Below are positions 18,117 to 26,914 of a stretch of DNA of 52,654 bases, piece by piece (within the stretch, counting starts at the first letter, position 1; every line of letters begins with the position of its first letter). Source of the DNA: Verrucomicrobiota bacterium (GTDB taxonomy: Bacteria; Verrucomicrobiota; Verrucomicrobiae; Limisphaerales; UBA11358); NCBI GenBank assembly GCA_014860005.1, contig JACZKP010000104.1, positions 1 to 52,654 of the forward strand. Reading direction: 5' to 3'. The notes under the pieces were generated by a model. That model was not told the DNA's origin. It ran no database searches and was given only the letters and a program-made list of their open reading frames with translations. A program made the position numbers and the translations under genes.

Positions 18117-19061
18117 ATGTGGGATAAATTCCAAACTGCGCATCGTGGGTGGAGAAGAGCTCGTCTGGTCTGGCTTCTGTGCGCGAGCGTCGCGCTTGGG
18201 GCGACGCGCTCCGCACAGGGTCACAACTTCCTCAGCGAGTTTATCCAACACGGGATTCAATTGACGGTAGCTGCGCAGCACATTGACGTCACCGTGGACC
18301 TGACCTTTTTCGAGGAGTGGTCAGTTCGCGAACGCAAGGCGATGGACGCCGATGGCAGCGGCGAGATCAGCCGAACTGGAATCGAGAACTATCTGAAGCA
18401 CCTGGGGCCACAACTTGCCCGGCAAGTGAAGCTGCGTGTCGCTGGCCGGGAACTGGCCCTCGTCCCGCTCTACGAACCGGAAATTGACCTGCTGGGAGAC
18501 AACCAAGTCGGTCCGGCCCATCATCGGTTGCGCCTGTTCTTCTTCGCCCCAACCCCAGACCTGCGCGCCGGCGATGACTTGGTGATCGAATCCAGTCTCT
18601 GGCCCGAGGCGAAAGCCCTCGCCACCCTGCAAAGCGAGGGACGCGATGGCTGCAAGTTGACGACTTTGATTTCTGTGGACGCCGGCCTGACCAATCCTCG
18701 CTCGCAGGGAGAGAAACGGTTGTTCAAGTTCCGTTGCTTGCAGCCGCCGTCGCCCAAGGCGAACCCGGTCAATCCTCCTTCCGCAAGAGCAGTTGAGTCC
18801 GCGCCCAAGCGGCGTCAACCGAGTAGGACAGGTGTCGCGCCTGTCTCTGACATCAGTCGTTCTGTGTCGAGAGCCGGCTCAAGCCCTTTGCCAAAGGAAG
18901 CCACGTCATCCGCCAGGAATTCTGAAATGGAGACAGGCGCGACGCCTGTCCTACGCTATGGCAGGCAGCCCGCTCGCGATTCGCGCCCACAACCCGCTGC
19001 GCCGATGGCGGCAAACGCCTGGCGTCAACCTCACCATTTAGAAACCCGTTCCACACCATGA
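18117..19061 (+). CDS. Secreted EF-hand protein with repeat-derived tail
   Basis: 314 residues. A signal-like hydrophobic segment at about 18-34 (LVWLLCASVALGATRSA) is followed by HNFLSEFIQHGIQL and a single EF-hand-like loop DADGSGEISRTGIE near residues 77-90. No catalytic domain is recognised. From about residue 236 the protein is encoded by a 130-bp palindromic element (RTGVAPVS ... METGATPV) and ends in what looks like random sequence, so the original C-terminus was replaced. The stop overlaps the start of the CehA-like gene (ATGA), so the two are translationally coupled. Confidence 0.7.
   Translation: MWDKFQTAHRGWRRARLVWLLCASVALGATRSAQGHNFLSEFIQHGIQLTVAAQHIDVTVDLTFFEEWSVRERKAMDADGSGEISRTGIENYLKHLGPQLARQVKLRVAGRELALVPLYEPEIDLLGDNQVGPAHHRLRLFFFAPTPDLRAGDDLVIESSLWPEAKALATLQSEGRDGCKLTTLISVDAGLTNPRSQGEKRLFKFRCLQPPSPKANPVNPPSARAVESAPKRRQPSRTGVAPVSDISRSVSRAGSSPLPKEATSSARNSEMETGATPVLRYGRQPARDSRPQPAAPMAANAWRQPHHLETRSTP
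18824..18953. repeat. 130-bp palindromic element (GACAGGCG family), copy 1
   Basis: Inverted ends of 24 bases: TAGGACAGGTGTCGCGCCTG(TCTC) at 18824-18847 and its inverse at 18930-18953, with one mismatch. Each arm is itself a near-palindrome around TCG. A second, diverged copy lies at 24361-24489. The size and terminal repeats resemble a miniature non-autonomous transposon. It lies inside an open reading frame and encodes residues 236-279 of the EF-hand protein. Confidence 0.85.
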
Positions 19062-21247
19062 ATGCAACCCAATCCACCCGCCGGTTCGCGATGTTCCTCA
19101 TCACGGTCTTCAGTGCTGCCCCGCTGACCAATTGCGCCGATGGCGCAGCGACCTTGCCGCCCGGCGCGGTGGATTTCGCCGGACGCATGGCACGCGATCA
19201 CTGGTATCTCCTGGGCCAGGAAAAGCGCGCTGACATGGAGGCGATCAACCGCGAGTTGCGCGAAGCCCAGCAACAACTCGACAGGGCCAGAAACGATGAT
19301 GCACGCCGCGCCGCTGCCGGACGCGGGATTGCTTCCGCCAATCGGTTGCTAGAACAGGTGAAAGCCTGCCCTCGCCTCATTCGCGTGGATTTGTCGGCGC
19401 CGCGTCCGACGTTCGCACCGGGAGGCCCGTTCGAAATAGCCGGAGACACCGGCGCGTTGTTGTTTGAAGTGGTGGCCGGTGGCGAGGGTTTAAATTACAG
19501 CACCGCGATCTTCGATTTGTCCCTGCCGTCCGGTGAATCGAGCCTCGCGACATTGGAGGTTGCTGCGAACGGCACAACCTACGCCGTGCTCGGTTTGGAA
19601 AAACCTCCCTTCGGCCGCACGACTTTGGCGGTGGAATTTCGTCGGCCCGGCCAGCCGGCGGTTCGTTTGCCGCTCGACGTCACCACACCACCACCGGGGC
19701 GGCTGAAACTGACCGTGCTTTCCGATGACACCGGCAGGCCCGCACCGGCGATGGTGCAGTTGCTGTCACGCCGGGACGGTGGCGTCCGGCAACCCGCCAA
19801 CGGCATCGAGTTCGGCCTTCAGTTCGACAAGCAGGGCAAAGCGAGCGGCGCGCGCAACGCCAACCTGCCCGGCCTCGCGGAGTCATTCTGGTGCGTGCCC
19901 GAACCGTTTGACATGACGCTCGCGCCCGGCGACTGGCGAATTGGCGTGCGCCGCGGCGTCGAGCACGAGCTCGTTTTCGAGGATGTCACGATCAAGTCCG
20001 GCGAGACTCTCGAGCGCACTTATCGGCCAAAGCGTTGGGTGGACATGCGCAAGCGCGGCTGGTGGTCGGGCGACGATCATGTGCATGGCCGGATTCTTTC
20101 CGATGCCGATACCCGCAACCTGATGGCGTGGGTGCAGGCCGAGGACATTCACCTGGCCAACATTGTCAAGATGGGCGACATCTATCGCACCTACTTCGAG
20201 CAACGCGGCTTCGGCCCCGACTACCGCGTCGTGGATGGTGAGTTCGTCCTGTCGCCCGGTCAGGAATGTCCGCGCACCCACGACCAGATCGGTCACACGC
20301 TCGCGATGAACATCACCAGCATGGTGCGCGACACGGACCGCTACTTTCTCTACGATGAAGTCTTCGATGCCGTTCACGCACAGGGCGGCTTGAGCGGTTA
20401 TGCGCACATCAACTCCGGCATCTTTCATGTGCATCGCGACATGACTTTGAATGTGCCGCGGCAGAAGGTGGACTTCGCCGAAATTCTTCAGTTCAACCAA
20501 CTCGGCACCGACCTCTACTACGATTTTCTAAATCTCGGCTGCAAACTTACGGCGTCGAGCGGCTCCGATGTGCCTTGGGGCGGCACGGTCGGCGAAGTTC
20601 GTGTCTATGCGTGCCTGGAGAAAAAGCCCTTCTCCGCGGACGCCTGGTTCGAGGCTTTCGGTCGCGGACGCACCTTCACCACCAGCGGGCCGATGATTGA
20701 ATTTCGCGTGGACAACGCCCTGCCCGGCGATGAAATCCGGATCAAGGCAGACAAGAAACTCCGCATCCGTGCCCGCGCCTGGGGTGATCCGCAGCGCATG
20801 TCGCCGGTGAAACTCGAGATCGTTCGCCACGGCGAAGTGATCCGCACCGCCGAATCCAACGACGCGACAAAGCCGGAGGTTGAACTGGATTTCACCGTGG
20901 ACGCGGGATTCGGTTGTTGGATTGCAGCACGCGCACGCGGTGGCGACGGCACGAGCGCTCACACGACACCGGTTTATGTGGTGCGGGAGGGATTGCGATT
21001 CTGGAAGATGGACGGACTCGACGAGTTGTTCGCCAGGCGGCAGAATAGTCTTGAGCAAATCGAACAGCTTGTTGCCGATGCGCGCCGTCTCAACACCGCA
21101 GGCAAGTTGGAGAATGACCGCTATCGCAAACAACTCGCGCTGCAAGGCGACCTGCTGCTCCAGCGCGTGGCGCAAGCCCGCTCGCTTTACGAAGAACTCA
21201 AGCGCACCGCCGAAGCGGAGCGTGGCGTGCGCGGGTTGAGACAATAA
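19058..21247 (+). CDS. CehA/McbA-like metallohydrolase (PHP-type)
   Basis: 729 residues, exported (hydrophobic N-terminus at about 10-22). Residues 40-110 form a charged helical region, then beta-sandwich-like domains with carboxypeptidase-regulatory character (about 200-300). The catalytic part begins at WWSGDDHVHGRI, with a His pair in DDHVHG, then GQECPRTHDQIGHTL, GYAHINSG and SSGSDVPWGG, as expected for CehA/McbA-type phosphoesterases related to PHP hydrolases. The characterised CehA and McbA act on carbaryl, but the family is broad. The natural substrate is unknown. Its ATG overlaps the stop of the EF-hand gene. Confidence 0.85.
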   Translation: MNATQSTRRFAMFLITVFSAAPLTNCADGAATLPPGAVDFAGRMARDHWYLLGQEKRADMEAINRELREAQQQLDRARNDDARRAAAGRGIASANRLLEQVKACPRLIRVDLSAPRPTFAPGGPFEIAGDTGALLFEVVAGGEGLNYSTAIFDLSLPSGESSLATLEVAANGTTYAVLGLEKPPFGRTTLAVEFRRPGQPAVRLPLDVTTPPPGRLKLTVLSDDTGRPAPAMVQLLSRRDGGVRQPANGIEFGLQFDKQGKASGARNANLPGLAESFWCVPEPFDMTLAPGDWRIGVRRGVEHELVFEDVTIKSGETLERTYRPKRWVDMRKRGWWSGDDHVHGRILSDADTRNLMAWVQAEDIHLANIVKMGDIYRTYFEQRGFGPDYRVVDGEFVLSPGQECPRTHDQIGHTLAMNITSMVRDTDRYFLYDEVFDAVHAQGGLSGYAHINSGIFHVHRDMTLNVPRQKVDFAEILQFNQLGTDLYYDFLNLGCKLTASSGSDVPWGGTVGEVRVYACLEKKPFSADAWFEAFGRGRTFTTSGPMIEFRVDNALPGDEIRIKADKKLRIRARAWGDPQRMSPVKLEIVRHGEVIRTAESNDATKPEVELDFTVDAGFGCWIAARARGGDGTSAHTTPVYVVREGLRFWKMDGLDELFARRQNSLEQIEQLVADARRLNTAGKLENDRYRKQLALQGDLLLQRVAQARSLYEELKRTAEAERGVRGLRQ

Positions 21248-21481
21248 GCGAAGTCAATCCGTTCGTGGATGCGTACAACCGGACACTGGCTAACCGGCAT
21301 CCAAATTGTTGAGTTGATTGACAACAACACGCAATCGAGCATGGACAAGGACCCGAAGTTCAATCCCTTCTCCACCCGCTGCATGGAAGAGAATCACGCG
21401 CTACAGCTTCATGCTGGACCACCGAGATGGGCTGAGTACAAGAACATTCGGATCAAGGCGCTGAACAAGCAGCATCCGGGA

Positions 21482-22144
21482 TTACTGGCTCTTGCGACTG
21501 AGGATTCGTTGCATCCCTAAAATAACGAAAGCGCCAGTGAAGAATAACGCAGTAGTGGCAGGCTCTGGGACTGCTGTCATCGTACCTACGAATATCCCCT
21601 CGCTACCGTACGCCATGGCGCTGTCCAGCAGGACCAAACCGCTTGGCGTGTTGTTGAAAAGCCCCCAGCCAAATACCGGGTCAATCCAGTAGGGCTCTTC
21701 GTTCGGCCAACTCCAGAGGGTTCTTCCGGATGCGACGGCCAGGTAGAACGGCTGGTCGTAGCCGACGTCGAACCAAGGACCGGGTTGGATATTTGGATGT
21801 CCTCCAAAGAAGACAAAGTCACCGGATCCTATCGAAGCGGCAGTGAACGAATCGTTTAACCCGGCAAAGTACCAGCCCGAAGCTTCGTCAAGTAGCGAGT
21901 CTTGGAATGCAATACTGGTTGTTTGTCGGTTGACGAATATCGCGGTGCCGTCTGCCCCATCGGGAGTGTTTAAGACAGTCAACTGGTAATTGCCGCCGTA
22001 CGGAAGAGGAAAGGCATTCGTTTCGAGATTGATGCGGCCTCCAAAAACAACCGATCCTTGGCCTGACAGATTGGTAGCCGTCAATGCGCAGGAGGCAACA
22101 AGTAAGACAACCCACCCACAGGAAATCAGATTCTTCGTTTTCAT
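21482..22144 (-). CDS. PEP-CTERM sorting-domain protein
   Basis: 220 residues from the ATG at 22144, preceded by TTAGGGAT. A signal peptide (LISCGWVVLLVASCALTA) begins it, and an all-beta Gly/Ser/Phe/Trp-rich middle follows. The C-terminal sorting signal is VPEPATTALFFTGAFVILGM followed by a basic end, RILSRKSQ. Such proteins are exported and processed by an exosortase linked to extracellular polysaccharide. No exosortase is in the window. A perfect -35-like TTGACA lies on the minus strand at 22236-22231, but the -10 is poor. The family of the middle domain is unknown. Confidence 0.8.
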   Translation of the reverse strand: MKTKNLISCGWVVLLVASCALTATNLSGQGSVVFGGRINLETNAFPLPYGGNYQLTVLNTPDGADGTAIFVNRQTTSIAFQDSLLDEASGWYFAGLNDSFTAASIGSGDFVFFGGHPNIQPGPWFDVGYDQPFYLAVASGRTLWSWPNEEPYWIDPVFGWGLFNNTPSGLVLLDSAMAYGSEGIFVGTMTAVPEPATTALFFTGAFVILGMQRILSRKSQ

Positions 22145-22399
22145 ATCCCTAAGTTTTCTGAACCACTGATCACCCAAGTTTCCCGGGTACCTTTCGTTTC
22201 CAAAACAAATCTTGGTCCGCAGGGCTTCGTTGTCAACAGCCTTTTTTAAGCAACCTGTGGGACGCGAAGCCTTGGTCGACAAAGGTAGCTTCGAACCGCA
22301 ACGCTCTCGTTGCATTATCCTCAGCCTGCTTTGCGTTAAACGATCCTCGCGAGTTTGATGGAGGCTACGGCTGGCCGAAAGGGAGCCACTTCTGAAGAA

Positions 22400-24541
22400 T
22401 TACGGTTCCAATCTCAACCCCCCGCTATCTTTCACGACACCGAGTCGCCGGTCAATCGCCGTGCCCACGGGATCAGGACCAGTTTGGCCGAGTCGGCGGC
22501 GGATTTCTTTTCGCAACCACCAGAAGCCCGAGTTCCACGAGTAAAGAATGTGACCGTGCGGATGGCCGTCCACGGTGCTGATGGATTCATTGAAAGCCGG
22601 CACGCGGGCGATCTCCCTTTCGATACGCTCGACCAGAAACGAGTCCACTTGGGTTGCGGGTAGCCCATGAACCCCGGCGAGGAGATAATTTGCCGCATCG
22701 TTCAAGAACCACGAGCCGCCGTAGCAATACACCCCGCTGTGACCGGGCAGCAGCGAACCGTCCGCCTGCGAGATCACGCGCAAGCCGTAAGGAGTCTTCA
22801 CCTTTTCCGAAGTGCGAAAATGCGTCAACACCTGTTCGTCCGTTAGCAGTTTCCTGCCGAAGACGGCGTAGGTGAGCGTTGCGCCATACAGTGTGTCCTG
22901 ACCAAGGGTATCGCGCTGCATCTGGCTGGTGGGCATGAAACCGCGCTCGACGTTGAACAGCGAGCGGTACCCGTTGATGGCCCGTTCGATGTCCTGCTCG
23001 GTGACCTCAAGTCCCAGTTCCCTGGCGGCAAGCAATGCGCCGCAGTGAAATCCCTGGTTGCTGGCGGGACAATCGCCATCGTCATACAGCAGGACGTCGT
23101 GGTAAGTCTTCCAGCCTTTGGGATTGGGCGCACCGGGCAACGGCGGCGGGATGTAAAGCCCGTCCTTCTCATGGCGACGTATGAACTCATAAGCCCGGCG
23201 CACCAGCGCGTCGTTGACCGAGCCGCCCGCGCGTTTCATCAGCACGGCCCAGATCAGGTAATACTGCGCGTTGTCTTCGTAATCCATGCGCGTCCAGAAA
23301 ACGGCGCGATTTGCCTCGATGGTTTTCTCCGGGTCATCCAGGCCCAATGCCGTGTAAAAACCATCCGTGACCCATTGCTTCCAACCGTAACCGGGGCCGG
23401 AGACGAAAATGTAACGTCCGTCGCGCGGCTGATTGTTGGCGTCCAAGGCAAGATTGCGTCGCAGCAGGAACAGCGATGTGTTCCGCAGGATGGCCTCCAG
23501 CGCCGATGAGTTCCAACCCTTGGCGTTGGCGACGGCGAGATGCGCGGCGACCTGGGCGTCGTAGTGATTGCGGGCCGCGCTGGCAAACACCCACGTCGTG
23601 AAGCGGCGCGTCTCGCCGACGGCCAGCATTTGCCAACCGTCCATCTGATACTGGTAAGTGTCACGGGCGTCCTCCGGTGGTTTGATGATCAGTGGATAGG
23701 GATCACGGCCATCACCGGTCAACGCCGCGAGTTTGCGTGCCGGTGGATCAATCAAAACCTGGCAGCGATTCTCCCACAAACCCGGCGAATCGGTGATCAG
23801 GCCAAAGACCTGCCCGCTTGTTCGCAGCATGACCACCGGGAACGTCTCGGTTCTGGCCGAGCCACGAACCGTATCGTAAAGCGTGCGTGACTTTTCGGGG
23901 CCGGAGAACGAGGCGAATTCACCTTCCACCGCGGCCCCCAGTGGAAAAGTCACGGCAAACTGCTGCACAGAATCTGCGGTGACCTCCAATGTGCGTTCCA
24001 CCAGCGACGGAGTTTTGCGCACAATTCGGAAGTGGAAGGTCAGCGCGCCCATTTTGGTCGGATCGAATTCGATTACGTCGCCTCTCAAGCGCTTGGTTGG
24101 AAAAAGCACCGGCGCAGATGGCACGCCGGGTCGAAGCAACTCGATGCCCGCGGGCGCGGAAGGTGAAGATTTGAAGATCAACGCGTCACCCGAGCGATAT
24201 TCGATGGTGACGTGGCCGTTCGTTACATCGGCGACCGGAAGCAGAGGCATGTGTCCGGCCCAAGCATTCGGAGTAAGAAAGAGGACTCCGAGAACCACAG
24301 CAACAGGACTTAACCAGAGCCATCCAATCGGGCGCGCCGACCGTTGTAGGACTCGACGCGTAGGACAGGCGTCGCGCCTGTCTCCATCTCCACGGCGGTG
24401 ATTCACCGCTTGGTGGGAGTCCGTTCGAGACAATTCATTCTGCAAAACCTCCGGCTCTGAAGTTGGAGGCAGGCGCGACGCCTGTCCCACGGCATCGTTC
24501 TGGTTTAACTCTCGAACCATGCGCGAGGCGATGCTGTTCAT
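22400..24541 (-). CDS. Secreted six-hairpin glycosidase-like protein with repeat insertion at the N-terminus
   Basis: 713 residues. The start at 24541 overlaps the stop of the upstream oxidoreductase gene (ATGA). Residues 18-61 are encoded by a 129-bp palindromic element. The hydrophobic signal segment (WLWLSPVAVVLGVLFL, cleavage near NAWAG) therefore starts only at about residue 74. Without the 43 element codons it would be an ordinary long signal peptide. Residues 97-330 look all-beta, and 340-690 helical and Trp-rich (GYGWKQWVTDGFYTALGL, DDGDCPASNQGFHCGA, SWNSGFWWLRKE), as in alpha/alpha-barrel glycoside hydrolases. The family and substrate are not identified. Confidence 0.75.
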   Translation of the reverse strand: MNSIASRMVRELNQNDAVGQASRLPPTSEPEVLQNELSRTDSHQAVNHRRGDGDRRDACPTRRVLQRSARPIGWLWLSPVAVVLGVLFLTPNAWAGHMPLLPVADVTNGHVTIEYRSGDALIFKSSPSAPAGIELLRPGVPSAPVLFPTKRLRGDVIEFDPTKMGALTFHFRIVRKTPSLVERTLEVTADSVQQFAVTFPLGAAVEGEFASFSGPEKSRTLYDTVRGSARTETFPVVMLRTSGQVFGLITDSPGLWENRCQVLIDPPARKLAALTGDGRDPYPLIIKPPEDARDTYQYQMDGWQMLAVGETRRFTTWVFASAARNHYDAQVAAHLAVANAKGWNSSALEAILRNTSLFLLRRNLALDANNQPRDGRYIFVSGPGYGWKQWVTDGFYTALGLDDPEKTIEANRAVFWTRMDYEDNAQYYLIWAVLMKRAGGSVNDALVRRAYEFIRRHEKDGLYIPPPLPGAPNPKGWKTYHDVLLYDDGDCPASNQGFHCGALLAARELGLEVTEQDIERAINGYRSLFNVERGFMPTSQMQRDTLGQDTLYGATLTYAVFGRKLLTDEQVLTHFRTSEKVKTPYGLRVISQADGSLLPGHSGVYCYGGSWFLNDAANYLLAGVHGLPATQVDSFLVERIEREIARVPAFNESISTVDGHPHGHILYSWNSGFWWLRKEIRRRLGQTGPDPVGTAIDRRLGVVKDSGGLRLEP
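24361..24489. repeat. 129-bp palindromic element (GACAGGCG family), copy 2
   Basis: The left end TAGGACAGGCGTCGCGCCTG(TCTC) at 24361-24384 pairs with the right end at 24466-24489, two mismatches in 24. The length is exactly 43 codons and the host frame stays open through it. It is related to 18824-18953, most clearly at the ends, with the core strongly diverged. It encodes residues 18-61 of the secreted protein at 22400-24541. Confidence 0.85.
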
Positions 24542-25593
24542 AGCATGTCGCTTGCTTTGAGCACCGTTTCGTGGATGAGCAACTCATCGTCCAGTGACAC
24601 ACTCAGGGTACGTTCGCCGCGCACGGCGGCAGCCAGCTCGACAAAGTCCGCCTCGTAACGTCTGTAAGTGAGAGGCACTGTTTGCAGCCCCTTTTGATAC
24701 GGCCCAGCCGGGTTGGCGAAGTCGAATCTCAATCCGGGTGGTTCGATTGGTTGGAGCATTGCCGAGCCGCTGTTGCCCAGCACTTCGAAGCTGCGCGCGG
24801 GATTGGCAGCGGCTTGCATCGTGGAGTTGGTGATGACGGCCAAAGCCCGCTCGAATTCCAACACGGCCAGTGTGTTGTCTTTCAGGCTGTCGTTGAACTG
24901 GCCATGATGACGAAGAAAGGGTGTGACCGCCTTCGGTTTGCCCATCAAGCGCACCACGGCGTCCACCAGATGTGAGCCAAGTTCGAACATACCGCCGCCC
25001 TTGAACTCCGCCCATTCGGGCCGGCGCGCGGCAGCCAGATTGTTGGTGATGCTTCCGCGCACCATAAAGACTTCCCCCAACCAGCCCTGACGGACGGCTT
25101 CAATCATTGCATTGAACCCGGGGTGGTAGCGCCACATGTAACCGCTTTGCAGCAGCAACTTTTTCTCGCGGGCCACGGCGATCATCGCGCGCATGTCATC
25201 AAGCTTCACGGAAGGCGGCTTCTCCACGTGGACGTGCTTCCCCGCGCGGAGTGCGAGCAATGCGTGCGGCGCGTGGTCGCGCACCGCACTTTCCACGGCA
25301 ATCACGCGGCTGCGCTCCAGCAATTCGTCCTCACCCAGCAACTTCACGCTCAATTCCTCGCAAGCTCGGCGAGCCGCGGCGTCCTTCTCGCAAACCCCCA
25401 CGACCTCGAAGTCGGCCGACTTCAGCAGCAAACGCAGCTTCTCCGGTCCGTGGGAATGTGTCAGCCCGAGGAAGCCGATGGGAATGCGCGCCGTGCTTGC
25501 TGCGGCGAACAGGTTGGCGGGCAATGTGGCAGCAGCAGTGGCGCCCGCCGCAGTGCGGAGAAAGTGGCGGCGATTGAATTGTGGCTCTTTCAT
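24538..25593 (-). CDS. Tat-exported Gfo/Idh/MocA-family oxidoreductase
   Basis: 351 residues. A Tat signal (NRRHFLRTAAGATAAATLPA) leads into a MocA-type Rossmann domain. The usual GxGxxG appears altered as GFLGLTHSHG. The EKP motif (HVEKPPS, 121-127) and the C-terminal alpha/beta domain (SGYMWRYHPGFNAM, GGGMFELGSHLVDAVVRL) are clear. Family members oxidise or epimerise sugars and their derivatives with NAD(P). Because it is exported, a tightly bound cofactor is expected. It is coupled to the glycosidase-like gene, so the pair may process an extracytoplasmic carbohydrate. Confidence 0.88.
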   Translation of the reverse strand: MKEPQFNRRHFLRTAAGATAAATLPANLFAAASTARIPIGFLGLTHSHGPEKLRLLLKSADFEVVGVCEKDAAARRACEELSVKLLGEDELLERSRVIAVESAVRDHAPHALLALRAGKHVHVEKPPSVKLDDMRAMIAVAREKKLLLQSGYMWRYHPGFNAMIEAVRQGWLGEVFMVRGSITNNLAAARRPEWAEFKGGGMFELGSHLVDAVVRLMGKPKAVTPFLRHHGQFNDSLKDNTLAVLEFERALAVITNSTMQAAANPARSFEVLGNSGSAMLQPIEPPGLRFDFANPAGPYQKGLQTVPLTYRRYEADFVELAAAVRGERTLSVSLDDELLIHETVLKASDML

Positions 25594-25762
25594 GTTTGAA
25601 ATGGGTTTCAGGCTTGAAGTGTTTTAACCGTTGGCCCCGGCGTCCACCAGTTCAGAGTCAAACCTGGCCACGATAGGTTGGCTGTATCCACGTTACCGTC
25701 CATGAGGGCGGGAAGTCATCCGGCCTTTGGCAACCGCGCCATCTGAGCAGATTTCGACTGAC

Positions 25763-26317
25763 TCAAGTCGGGAGCGGTTTCCCGACATTGATCTCATGCT
25801 TCAGGCAATAGGCAGCATTGGCCACATATTTCCCGGCCCAGTACTTCAATCCGGTCCGTTCTGTTGGAGTCAATTTGCGCACGACTTTCGCTGGCGTTCC
25901 GAGCACCATCGAGCCAGGCGGGATTTTCATCCCCGGCGTCACCACAGTCTTGGCGCCAATGAGTGACTGTTTTCCCACGACTGCACCGTCCAGCACCACT
26001 GCGCCCATGCCAATCAGCACCTCGTCGCCCACTTTGCAGGCATGGACAATTGCCGAATGCCCCACCGTCACGTAATTCCCGACGAGGCAGGGGAACTCAT
26101 CCGCCAGATGCAGCACTGCGTTGTCCTGGATGTTGGTGTGATGGCCGACGACGATGCGGTTGATGTCGCCGCGCAACACGGCGTTGTACCAGACGCTGGA
26201 AAAGTCGCCGAGCTTGACGTCGCCCAGCACGATGGCACTCCGTGCGATGTAAACGCCTTGCCCGAGGCGGGGGGATTTCCGCAGGAACGTGTCGAGTTGC
26301 GTTTCAAGTTTTCCCAT
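25763..26317 (-). CDS. Gamma-class carbonic anhydrase family protein
   Basis: 184 residues from the ATG at 26317; the open frame reaches an ATG at 26356, but the first 13 residues lack family similarity. Left-handed beta-helix hexapeptide repeats run through the protein. Metal-site histidines are visible in DNAVLHLADE, YVTVGHSAIVHACKVG. The YrdA/CaiE-type members are often annotated as transferases. Carbonic anhydrase activity is plausible but not certain. It is transcribed after the small basic protein gene, with a strong terminator between them. Confidence 0.88.
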   Translation of the reverse strand: MGKLETQLDTFLRKSPRLGQGVYIARSAIVLGDVKLGDFSSVWYNAVLRGDINRIVVGHHTNIQDNAVLHLADEFPCLVGNYVTVGHSAIVHACKVGDEVLIGMGAVVLDGAVVGKQSLIGAKTVVTPGMKIPPGSMVLGTPAKVVRKLTPTERTGLKYWAGKYVANAAYCLKHEINVGKPLPT

Positions 26318-26350
26318 GCCCTTGGTTAACACCGAAAGAGATAACTTGGA

Positions 26351-26388
26351 AAACAAAAAACCCGCCTCGAAAAGTTCGAGACGGGTTT
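26351..26388 (-). terminator. Rho-independent terminator
   Basis: On the minus strand, a 14-bp stem (AAACCCGTCTCGAA paired with TTCGAGGCGGGTTT, one mismatch) with a three-base loop is followed by a run of T. It lies directly downstream of the gene at 26408-26824 and just upstream of the carbonic-anhydrase-like gene, so it should end transcription of the former. Confidence 0.85.
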
Positions 26389-26407
26389 CCCCAGTTCCTC
26401 CGACAAG

Positions 26408-26824
26408 TCACCGATGATGTGGATGATAACGTCCTTTGGGATGTCCTTTGTATGGTCCCTTGTAGTAACCTAGGTTGACGCTCACCACGGGCTGCGGCGC
26501 TATGCGCACCGGCGTGCGATACACAATAACCGGCGAAGGCGCGACCACAACCGGAGCGGGCATCACAATCACGCGTGGCGGCGGTGGCGGCGGACAATAG
26601 CTGTAAACCGGCGCCGGGTGGACATAGACCGGTGGGTGATAACTGTAGTAACTCGCCGAGTAAGTCACCGGTTGGGCATTCACCGCGTTCACAAGAACGG
26701 CGCCCGCCACTACCCCCGTCAAAATCTTCCCCGCTGTGGCCCACTCACGATCACCCGCCTTTGCGGTTTGCAGGTTTGTCCCGGCAATCGCCAGGATGGT
26801 TGCGGCTAGGACTAATTTTTTCAT
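26408..26824 (-). CDS. Small secreted Pro/Tyr/His-rich protein
   Basis: 138 residues from the ATG at 26824, preceded by an AAAAGG ribosome site. A clear signal peptide (KKLVLAATILAIAGTNLQTAKA) is followed by a short hydrophobic glycine-alanine segment (GKILTGVVAGAVLVNAV). The rest is YxYHPPVYVHPAPVYSY and Pro/Val low complexity, ending in a Tyr/His/Lys-rich tail (GYYKGPYKGHPKGRYHPHHR). It is probably an envelope or surface protein. The His-rich tail could bind metal, which is speculative. It has its own terminator. Confidence 0.75.
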   Translation of the reverse strand: MKKLVLAATILAIAGTNLQTAKAGDREWATAGKILTGVVAGAVLVNAVNAQPVTYSASYYSYHPPVYVHPAPVYSYCPPPPPPRVIVMPAPVVVAPSPVIVYRTPVRIAPQPVVSVNLGYYKGPYKGHPKGRYHPHHR

Positions 26825-26914
26825 ATTTGGCCTTTTGTTTTCCAAACTTGAGAATGAGACGGGACGATTTGCGTTTTATTCAAGCGGCATTCCGCGTATG
26901 AATATCAACGGAAT

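Noticed and set aside
21269..21520. 83-codon open frame between the CehA-like gene and the PEP-CTERM gene
   Set aside because: Overlaps the 3' end of the PEP-CTERM gene on the other strand, no ribosome site and no recognisable sequence; could be a remnant but not supported.
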